Notes under the pieces: generated by a model
What the model saw: only the letters and a program-made list of their open reading frames with translations
Database searches by the model: none
Told to the model about the DNA's origin: nothing
Position numbers and translations under genes: made by a program
Shown: one piece after another, positions 33,601-44,000 of the stretch
How positions within the stretch are numbered: position 1 is the first letter of the stretch
How the letters are laid out: each line of letters opens with the position of its first letter
Source of the DNA: Metridium senile
Taxonomy: Eukaryota; Cnidaria; Anthozoa; Actiniaria; Metridiidae
Direction: 5' to 3'
Assembly: GCA_949775045.1 (NCBI GenBank)
Contig: OX459110.1
Coordinates: 13,251,452 to 13,315,451, forward strand
DNA: 64,000 nucleotides

Positions 33601-33979
33601 ATGACTTTCATAAATGGCCGCCACTATATAACTATCATAATTTTTAAAATTGATGTTTTAAGAAAACGAAAGCTATCATATGATAGACATTTACCATAAC
33701 AATAACTTGTGAAAGTTTGAGAAAAAACGATTAAATTTGCAAGTAGTTATAAGAGTTTGAGAAATCAGAAAAACACCACAATGAGGCATCAAAGGCCTCA
33801 GCAGAAAATCACATACAAATCTCTACATTTTTCATTGAGCATAACTTCTTTGGTATTTTAGCCAGAGCATCAAAACCTTCCAAACATGCCTATTTCAGGT
33901 GGTTCTTTCATAAAATATCTGTTTACTTGAAAAATCATTTTCTGGTACATTTATGGTATTTATGAAAGTGGTCTATAGA
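33601..33979. mobile_element. MITE (GACTTTCATAAATGGCCGCC family), forward copy
   Basis: Begins tagatgactttcataaatgg and ends tttatgaaagtggtcta, flanked by TA. Y4 has the empty site gcttggggacagaagagg (about 51831). The second copy is inverted at 34744-35084. Confidence 0.75.
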
Positions 33980-34743
33980 AGAGGTGAAAGGTTTAATAGC
34001 AGGTCAAGCTAAAAAACACTGTTTTTGTAAGTTATTTCTTTTTTTTTTCTCCTCTAAAACTAAGTATTTATTATATAAAGTCTGTGACAGGGTCACTTTG
34101 CATTAGTTTTAATCATTTTTGGATTGAATGTACACTGAAAAGACGTAGTTTAGCATTACAGATATGTACAAAATGTAACGCAATGCAGTCAATCTTACAT
34201 GCTAATTTACTGATTCAAATCAAAGTTTATCTTATTTCCTAACCAGTTTTCTAATTAGTTTCATTGTTTTAAATACGTTTTGGAATGTGTTTATTTCCAT
34301 GGTGTGTACATTGTTTTCCTGATAGTTTTATCTGATTAAGGTCATAGGAATGACATTTTTTCATTGTTTTCCTATTATCTACTGAAACGTCCAACACTAT
34401 TTGATTGCTTATGTTTTTGTTTTTTTGTTTAGGTTTTTCTTGAAGTATTGCGAAATGGGGACTCCAAAATTGCTGTTGGTACATTTATGCAGTGAAGGTT
34501 CAAGTCAATGTGAAGTTCATGGTCTGGGTTGAAATCTCCAGGTGAGATGGTGAGTAAAGTTTTGTTACAATGATAGTACAAATATGATAATATTTTTTCA
34601 ATATCTTCGTTGCTAAGGCTAAGCCTTGATATTATTAGGTGTAGCCTGCATAACAGGCGAAATTGAAGTTCTTGGGAAAAATAGGGTTTTTGGGATCCTG
34701 TGTTGTAACGAGAGAAGATTGGAACCAAGCAAAAAGGAAGCGA

Positions 34744-35084
34744 ATAGACCACTTTCATAAATACCATAATATGTACCGGAAAATGATTTTTCAAGTAAAC
34801 AGATATTTTAATATTTTAGCACTGTCATGTGGTTTTAATGCTTTGGCTAAAATACCAAAGAAGTTATATGGTCAATGAAAAATGTAGAGATGTATGTTAT
34901 TTTCTGCTGAGGCATTTGATGCCTCGTTTTGGTGTTTTTCTGATTTTTCAAACTCTTATAGCTTCTTATAAGCTAAGTTATTGTTATGGTGAATGTTATC
35001 ATATGATAGCTTTCATTTTCTTAAAACATCAGTTTTAAAAGTTATGATAATTAGGGGCGGCCATTTATGAAAGTCGTCTATAGG
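34744..35084. mobile_element. MITE (same family), reverse copy
   Basis: Begins tagaccactttcataaata and ends ggcggccatttatgaaagtc. Y4 at 52371-52385 shows the empty site, aagcaaatagggag. Together with the 33601 copy it makes a 380-bp inverted pair 0.8 kb apart. The 71-, 69- and 121-aa frames overlapping it are not genes. Confidence 0.75.
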
Positions 35085-35619
35085 GAGTTATAGGTAGCCC
35101 AGTATCCTGCAGATTGGTAGGATATAAGGGATGTATGGTGGATTTTGAACTCTGTAATTTCAACAGAAATATTATAATTAAATGCATCTTTCTTGTATAG
35201 ACCCTATGCATAAAGAGCAAGGGACTGGAAACGAGAACACTAACAATATAATATTTTAATAACTATTTTTTCTAGTGAAATTAAGAGCATGTCTAAATTT
35301 AGTAAGTTGGCAGAGTTATGTTGTTATATATTATAATAAATCATTGCAGAGTTATCAGCATTTAAAATGTACCAAAAACATGAAAACAAGGCTCGTCAGC
35401 CCAAAGTTCAAATTTTCAGTCAAATCTTTGTAAATTCAAACAGTCGTAGCTTTTGATCATTTTTTACTACACTGAAATTTTGGAATATCACTAATTTCGA
35501 TGTGCTCTTTCTCATGAAATCAATGGTGTCTTCAAAAAATGATTATATAGTAAAATATCTTTATTGCCACATCTTTATGTATAGTAGGGTGTATGGGGTG
35601 TTTTTTGTTTTCATTTATA

Positions 35620-36253
35620 CAGTCGAAGCTCCATTAGCGGACGCTCCACTAAGCGGACAGTTCTAGTTACGGACAGCTTTCCAAAACCCTGTTTTTTCTT
35701 CCATACAAACACTGTATTCACACTTTCCATTTAGCGGACATTCTCTTAAGCCGACGCGGACACCTTAAGCGAATCCCAATTGACCTTTTCTATTGTTTTC
35801 AAGCTCCCTTAAGCGGACACTCGAAATAGAAATATAGAATAAAGTTAATTCTGATCAGCAACAAAATATTTTTAAGTTTTCACATAATGCCTCACATAGT
35901 CGTTCTAAAGCTGAAAATGATATAAATTTTCTTATTGATGCAAAAAGACGTTGTGGTTTCCATTGAGTATGATTTCTTATCTCGTGTTAGACTTGTGTTA
36001 CACCAGACCATAATTATCTAATAGAACAGTTGTTAAAATGTTGATTATTTGAATAACTCACTTAATCATTGAGCCAGACTATTCTTTGTCTTTAATTGCT
36101 ATTATTGATCTTTAGAAATGCTTTTGTAAGCGCAAAACTTGACTATTTTACGTTATTTACCCGTTTTAAGAACCCTTCCTATTAGGCAGACAGCTCTACT
36201 TACGGACACTTTTTTCGTTTCAAAAGGGTGTCCGCTTAATGGAGCTTCGACTG
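35620..36253. mobile_element. Pogo/Tigger-like element, 634 bp, TA target
   Basis: Ends are cagtcgaagctccattagcg and, inverted, cagtcgaagctccattaagc, each next to a TA. Inner sub-terminal repeats of tta-gcggaca recur (agcggacagt, agcggacatt, gcggacact). Y1 has the empty site catttctagtgcctgc (about 18932). There is no transposase frame, so it is non-autonomous. Confidence 0.85.
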
Positions 36254-36780
36254 TAGTGCCTGCAACAATTTTTGGGACAAATTTGATTAAACACACCTTT
36301 TTGCAACTTCAACCTTGATAGAACATGTATGTTATATATTCTTCAGAATTCGACTACAGCTCGTGGCAATTTATGGAATAAACACTAAATTCCTCAGGCT
36401 GTAGTGAATTTCTAAAGAAATATGTTACATTGGGGTGTACAGGGGCTCAAATTTTCCTTAAATTCACCAGAGACATTATCAAAGAACAGAGAAACAATAT
36501 GCAACAATAAGATAAATTTTATTGAAATATTTCTATTGAAATGCTCCAGTTTCATGTTACCTAGCACTGCGTACAATTTGACAAAAGGCATTTTTGCACA
36601 GGGGTAATCTCGATTCAGAGTAAATTCAAATGTGTTTTCTATTGTTTAGCGTAAGTACATTATGTATTTTCCCATGCTTGGCTTGGAATTTGTGAATGTT
36701 TTTACAGCATACCAAGGCTTATCCTGTGCAAACACATTCTTTGTCAAATAGTATAGCGGTACTATACATGAAACTGTAGT

Positions 36781-37040
36781 ATAACGGTGTACAAAATTCA
36801 TAATACATTCCCTGCATTTGGGTGATTAAGTCAAAGAGTACAGATCTGTGGTATTTCTAGTGTTTGTTGATATAAATTTGCATTCCTTGTCTTACCACAG
36901 ATGTACTTTAAATACTAAAGAATAATATATATCATTAACTATTAAAAGTTAGAATGAGCAGTAATAACAATATAATTTTAATTTGATAATTGTTTCGCAC
37001 AAATTAGCATGTGAATATGATCAAATGCATGTACATGTAA
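36781..37040. other. Sequence shared by the 3' flanks of genes B and C
   Basis: The stretch gtgattaagtcaaagag-acagatctgtgg-at (36822-36855) through ccttgtcttaccaca matches 54346-54428 below gene C. In B the homology is then broken by about 1 kb of MITE-rich DNA before resuming at 37968. Confidence 0.6.
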
Positions 37041-37045
37041 CTCGG

Positions 37046-37238
37046 CGAAGCCAAGTGGTTTAAATCCTGATAAAACTTGATCTGCTAGTTTACCTAATAA
37101 CTTAAAAAACTCCAACCTATATTTTGTGTTTTTGTAAAAAAAAATCAAGGGTTTATGAAAGTTTATTAGAGAAAATTCAGGTTAAAGTTTATGTAAATTA
37201 GGGTGAATCTTTATCAGGATTTAAACCACTCGTCATGG
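37046..37238. mobile_element. MITE of about 193 bp (GTGGTTTAAATCCTGATAAA ends)
   Basis: Left cgaagccaagtggtttaaat and right atttaaaccactcgtcatgg are inverted. Relatives occur near 26213 and, in part, at about 42449 and 56160 (gattt-aaaccacgaggc). Confidence 0.65.
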
Positions 37239-37289
37239 TTACGATTTCTTTTGTCAATTTGGACAAAATAGTTATGAATTAATATTCAT

Positions 37290-37510
37290 GAATTTTTAAG
37301 GGCATTTAAAAAGGTGAGCCACAGGCGACTCATTACATTATGGTCATGCGCACTGTGCCACTCTTGACATCCCACATTTGAAAGAGGTCTTGTAAGGTAC
37401 AGAAGGAGGCTGTTAGAAAAGTGAGATGGTTTGAAAAACCGGCAAAGGTTGATGATGTGATGAGACCTTTGCTGGTATTTGTGCCATCAGCACCATTAAC
37501 TTTGATACAG
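37290..37510. repeat. Dispersed repeat, inverted copy at 59500-59790
   Basis: Phrases shared in reverse: gggcatttaaaaaggtgagc, gacatcccacatttgaaaga and gatgtgatgagacctttgct. The family is unidentified. Confidence 0.6.
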
Positions 37511-38073
37511 ATTGGATGTTTTCTTCATCATATCTTTATCAAAGTTAATGAAACTGATGCATAAAACATCAATCCTTTATTGGAATTTAAAGGTCTGTAC
37601 ATGTGACCACAATGGACAAGCACGATTGGATTAATAGGTCATTAATTAGTCTTTTTCTAATGGGATGTATTGACATATACACAGCAAGTTTTGGAAGAAC
37701 AATTTGTGTTTACGCGTTTCTGCAAAGTTTTATATAGAGTTAAAAGTTTTAAAAAGAAAGGAAAGGTAGACAATTTGCAGTGTTCCCCACATAGAATTTC
37801 TCTAATAATTTAACCTTCGTAGAGCTATTTGTATAAGGAAATTATTGCATAAATAAGTTGATTTGATTATCCACAAAGTTATGGCAATACTACAATTATC
37901 ACCTTTGCACGTTCCTTGCCGTTCCTGCTATCGTTCTTACGCAGGTTGTTACTTAAAATTAAAAAGCAATGAAAAACTTGAACTGTTTTGCTAAAACAGA
38001 TGTCATTTATACTGAGTAGATGTGCAGAGTGTTGGGCAGAGTGGTGTTAATGGCTGACATCTTTTTTTTTAGT
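37511..38073. other. Spacer and 3' UTR side of gene B
   Basis: From about 37968 (aacttgaactg-tttgctaa) the sequence matches 54487-54591 below gene C, so it is probably 3' UTR. No canonical polyA signal is assigned. 37511-37960 holds nothing recognised. Confidence 0.45.
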
Positions 38074-41000
38074 TCAATCTGGGTGAAGTCCATCTGCCAA
38101 ATCGTCACTACTAAAACAAATCAACAAAAAGGCAAATAATTTTTCATATTTTGAATTTAATATACATTTTTTTAAATTATCATTTTATCATAAAAAATCA
38201 CAAAAATTAAGACTAAATAAACCATAAATGTTATGACTTACAGGATACTAAGTAATTTTACTATAAAGATAGACAAAGTATATATCATTTTAGAGCTTAC
38301 AACAGAGAATAAGACTGTATGTTCTTTTACGAAAAATAATATCTGTAACCAATGCCTGACGTAAAACCTCAAAATCAAGGGCTTTCATTAAAAATCAAAG
38401 GCCACCTATGGCCAACTCGTGGATCATTGTTAGAACATTTTGAAAGCGCTTACAGTTTAGACCACTCCATTACGATTATGTAATTATTTTCTCGGATTAG
38501 CTTGAGATGATTTGAAGCGAAAAATAATTATTCAATGTTGTTGTTTCATTTGTATTTTTTTGGTTGTCCTCCATTTCCCTTACGGTCTGTCGTTCCGTCA
38601 GTCCGTGATCCGCTGACAAGTCTGATATTTACCTGGTTCGATCTTCGGTTCGTGCAGAGATACATGCGAGTTCAAAGAGTGTCTAAGAAACAGTGTTATT
38701 AAGTTGTTCTTGCAAAATAAACGCCAGAAAAAGCAAAATAGATAGTCATTGAAGCAATTGGTGTTATATTTGAGGTGATTTGGGCTGTTGGGTGTAGTTT
38801 TTAGAGAGGCCGTTTTAGCTGTTTATTTGTTGTTGTCGAAGTCGACCTGGAGGTTTAAAACCGATCACGTTATCTGACATATTGTAAAGAAAGAAATATT
38901 ACTTTCATCTACATATACATAGATCGTTAAGTTGAACTGCTAGATAATAGGGTGAAGCGATTTAAGTTTTGCGAATAAGTTTGTTGTTCTGTGCAAGAAG
39001 CTAAGAGCCTGGCAATCGCCAGTTTCAATCGCCGTTCGAATTTGTATGAATTAACAGTAGTCAATAAAATTAAACTATATTGACAGATAAACCTGTTACT
39101 TTAATCAAAAATATAAAAGAAATAATTACAATAAGCAATATATTTACCCTAAAACATCACTAAAGTATTATACTGTTGTTGTCTTCACTTCTAGTGTGTA
39201 TCGTACTCTCTGAGAATGCTTACAATACTGTTAAATATCCAGTAGTAACAGCTTCCTCCTTTGTAACTAGTTGTGAATCCATTCCATAGCATTATGAAAG
39301 GATGGATAAAAAGTAGATTTCTTGATAAATTTCATCATTATGATAATAAGTTGGTTCGCTTGGTTCGCTCGTAAATTACATGATCTTTAGTAAAATTCAC
39401 AGTGACCATTTCCGAAAACATTCTATATAAACTTATGTGTAATTCTACTGCGAATCGTGTGGCGTGAGCACATAAAATATGAGAGTATTCGCGATTACTT
39501 TGACTGAGAAATAATTCCTTCGACGAATCAAATATCCATGTGCTCGAAGTACGCTGACCGAGATCTTGGGGCTCAAAAGTTTACACTGACAATCTAGTGA
39601 GTGATCGAGTGAGTGAGTGAGTGAGTGAGTGAGTGACACTTCCGGTTCAAAAGCCCCATCCCAATAACTCGAGGATCTTAGATCCACGAGTTAAAAAGTA
39701 TAAGTTAGTCCAAAAATTCGTACTACTTCACCATCATTTCTGCATTATGTCAATCAGCACATACATGTGTTCAAAACTGTGTCCTGCTTTTTTGATAAAA
39801 GGCTTCATTCTTGAATAAATATTTTTAAAGTTGATTCATTGTTAACTGGCATCAATTTAAATGACAAAATGGGCCATAATTCTAAAACTAAACATTTTAT
39901 CAAAAAAACAGGACACAGTTTTAAAGACCAATATGTGTTGATTGACATAGCGAAGAAATGACTGCAAGGAGTAGGAACATTTTGATGTATACGTTTTTAA
40001 ACACCTTGCAAATGTCGAAAGCGGTTAATTTTGAGGTTTATCATAGACCTTAGGTTGTTGTTTATAACAAAACATACACAGTCTTATTCTCTGTTATATA
40101 AGCTTTAAAATGATATATAATTTGTCTATTATTATTGTAAAATGACGCGGTAAACAAATGTTTAGCTGAGAGGATGTGAAAGCATCCTGTGAACGTGGAC
40201 CATATCCTTAATAAATGAAATTATAATGGCGGACTTGCACTAGGAAGTCAAGTAATTCATTAAATAAAAACTATCTTAAAATAAGTGAAAACAATTTATA
40301 CTACAAATGGAAAATATAGCGAGTAAACTAGTATATACAGTCTGCATCAATGTTTGATATAAAGGATAGGTAATAGAATGATATGAATTAATAAATATAA
40401 TTAGGCATATAATGCAGTACCATTATGCACAATATGTGCAATGTGGTTGATTATACCAGTGCATCCTATTGGAATTCATGTCAATTATATGTATAGATTA
40501 CATGTTTTCTATTTTCCATTTTTCCATTTTTGTTGAAAAAGAAATTGTTAAGGTAATTACAGGTATATAAAAAGTACAATGTTTAAAAAAGTTACCTCAT
40601 GTCAGAATCATCTCTGATTTTAGGATCGTCTTCTAGATATTCTTCTTCAACAGATTCGCCTTAAATAACAAAAATTATATTATATTACATTTATTTAATG
40701 ATTGTGATAATGGTGATAATAAGTATCTAATGGATAATCTTTATATATTAGATCTATTATAATATTATATTATAGTAGTGGTTGAGTTACATCTTATTGA
40801 TTTCATTTGTAATATATACAATATGAGCGGCTAATCTGTATCCGATATACAACGGCGAGTCAAAGACGAGCCGTTGTACATTCGATACAGATCAGACACG
40901 AATATTGTATAGAACTTATGAAAGTCCAACGTTAGTTCTTTCATATTTTACGAAAATTGTCAAGATAAATGTAAATCTGGCCGAGAAGATTCAAGTTGAA

Positions 41001-44000
41001 ACTTATGCAAATCAGGACGAAATCTGTATGAGATTTACAACCTCTGTCACAGACGTGAGTTCTTTTGTCAATTGCTCATTAATTATGTGATGATGGCAAT
41101 AATTATTGTTATTTATTAGTGATGGCAATCTTGCCTGTATGATAGTTATAATCATAAATACATATAGTGATGACTTTAATCTTTGAATCAAGTGTTTTAT
41201 AATGGTTACAAGATTAATATTAAAGATAACAGGGTTGGATCCCTGGAAGATTTTTTTAGGGGGGTGCACCATTAGACGTAAAATATAAATAACTTAAGGT
41301 GACCGGCTACTTTTGGAAATAATGTTAAAAATTTTTTTAAACTACAATTTTTTAATGTGAAATTTAATGCTGATTCCAAATATGAAAAAAATGGGTGTCC
41401 CAAGCTTGCTTTCGAGATGATCAGCATTTAATGGATTCCTATGTGTGAGATTTTGAAGAAAAACTTGTGAAAATGGAAGCGATAGGAAAAAATCACAACT
41501 CATAAGAAAATAGTTTTTTTTTCATACTATATCAAGCACAAATGCCAGGCCGAATGAATCATTCTAAAATACAACTTGGATGGTTTTGAATAAAAGACAA
41601 AGAAATACCTTGATCTGTCATATTTTGTCCTTTCAGTGCTTTCAAAACTCACATGAGGTTGGACAAAAAATCTTACGAAAATCGATTTTCTTGTACGTTA
41701 GAAAAATTAACTTTTTGAAAAACTTTGATATAACGTAGATTTTATTAGGTTCTTTCAACTAAGCTTAATGAAATTAAGGAGTCTTGCGCAAAATTCAAGG
41801 GTTTTGCCCCGTTGAAGCTTAAAATGTGTATGGTTCCTAAACAAAATTTTGTATTTTATTCAGCGGTTTTTGTGCGCACTCACAACGTGGGCTCAAATCG
41901 AACATTCAAAGACGTTCAATAATAGTCAGTCACCATAAAAAAATATTTTCAAGCTTTATGATTGTCTGAGCTGGGGGGAGGGGTGGTGGTGGTGCAGAGG
42001 GGTGGTGCGGGGTTGGGGGTAGGGTGCACACCCCCTGCACCTGCCCCTGGATCCATCCCCGGATAATGATGTTGATTGTGATATAATGAAGGAAATACTG
42101 ATATTGGTGATGTTATTTGTAGTGATGATGATGACAATTTACAATTTTGTTGCGTAGTAGGTGTGTAAAATTATCTCTGATTGAGCATGAAATTATTTCA
42201 ACCAATCATATTGACACTGGATTTGTGTCCAACCAGAGCCTTTGATTTTTCGTAAGAAAACTGAGAAGGGTCTGGGTAAGAGAATGTGTGACAGCATGAT
42301 ATTGATAACAATAGTTATAGTAATGACTACATGTATTACCTTCATCACCTGGACCAGTATCCAGGCTTTGCAAGGGCTGTGTTTGCAAAAAATGTCTTAT
42401 TTAGTAAATACATAATGTTTAATTAATGAGTAGAAGGATTTTGATAAGGATTTTACAACCACGAGGCAAGGCTGAGTGATAAATAACAGTAAATGTTAAT
42501 AGTAATATTTATTTATTTTGCTAGTTCTGTTGGGATTCACTTTTTTACACTTATACACTTATTTATACAAATAATTGAATGAGTTTATTGAACAATAGGG
42601 AACCTTATAACTGGTATATATTTGATACTCTTTTCCCTTTGATGGACCATTGTGATTTTTGTGATACAAATATATAAATGCATTTACCTGTTCATCAGAA
42701 ACTTCATGAGGTATATTTCTTTCTTCTCTGATGGCAACCGTTCCTTGCCTCTCTCCATTCACATGGACATCCTGTTTCAACACCTGATTTTCACCTTGAA
42801 CTTGTTCTTCAACAATTTGAACTAGTTCTTGGGATTGAGCACTGATCAACACCTCAGGTAGTAAACTCTCCTGTTAAAACGAAGCAACAATAAGGACATT
42901 TTTACCGACTAAACTGGCTACATTCAAATAGTATTCATCATAATATTGTGTTATGGACTTTCTTTGGTGTTAAATTTCTGCAACTGTACCGTGTACAGTC
43001 CTCTGTCATATTATATTCTAATTGGTGCAATAATTTTAGTGACATATAAGAAACGTCTCTTGAAGAGAATAAAACACTTTTTTAGTGTCTGAATCTTGTA
43101 GCCAGACGCAAGTGTCCTACTTATTGGAAAGACTCAGACCCACACTTGCTATCCCTATCATTTAATATTTTTAATATCATTTAATGTTGATTTTTGTGGA
43201 GAAAGGATAAACAAAACAAAACCAAAAAACTCTCTTGTCAAGGAGAGAACAACACTTCAAACAAACTCTGGCACTCTCACTGCTACATTAGGTCAACAAT
43301 GGCAAAAAAACTTCCTTTTCCACAGTGAGCCCATAGTGGATTGCCACTCGCATGTTAATATTTGCATGAAAAAATAATTCCTTGGGCTGAGAAAAGAACC
43401 AAGAATCAGGTACTGCCTCAGAGTAGACAATTGTGGCTCTCTAAAATCTAGTATGATTGTGATAATAAAACTGTACCTGGATTGGTGGTGGTTTATCAAT
43501 TGTGGCAGCTTGCTGAAAAATATAAATATGTTATTAATAAAACTGGTATTGCTCGGACAGCATACAATAATTATATACAATACTAGAATACTGTATTGGT
43601 ACCTCTTCTTGAGGCATTTGTAGTTTTAGTTGCTTTCTTTTCCTTGCTAGTTCTTGGGATTGACAGCAGATCGACAAACCAGGTAGTGAACTTTCCTGTT
43701 AAAACGAAACAACAATAAGGACATTTTTACCTACTGAACTGGCTACATTAAAATAGTATTCATCATAATATTGTGTTATGGACTTTCTTTGGTGTTAAAT
43801 TTCTGCAACTGTACCGTGTACAGTCCTCTGTCATATATTCTAATTGGTGCAATAATTTTAGTGACATAGTAGCTGGTAAAATGTCTCTTGAAGAGAACAA
43901 ATCACTTTTTTAGTGTCTGAATCTTATAGCCAGGCGCAAATGTCCAACTTATTGGAAAGACACAGACCCACACTTGCTATCCCTATCATTTAATATTTTT

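Larger units (their letters stand above)
33556..36780. repeat. Repeat block Y, copy 3, downstream of gene B
   Basis: Carries the Y phrases cacatgactaaacttgcagc, ctgtttttgtaagttattt, gaaatggggactccaaaatt and ggaatatcactaatttcgat in the order seen in Y1. After ctattgtttag it continues into sequence like X 9200-9310 (cttggcttggaatttgtg). It holds two MITEs of one family in opposite orientation and a pogo-like element. The Y exon here is 34433-34549. Confidence 0.75.
38257..40143. mobile_element. 1.9-kb element with about 75-bp TIRs in the last intron of gene B
   Basis: The left arm (…atagacaaagtatatatcat then gagcttacaacagagaataa) is the inverse of the right arm (…ttattctctgttatataagc then aatttgtctattattattg). 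Gene C's equivalent intron is short and lacks it. The interior contains a nested hairpin MITE and a GTGA microsatellite but no transposase frame. Confidence 0.7.
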
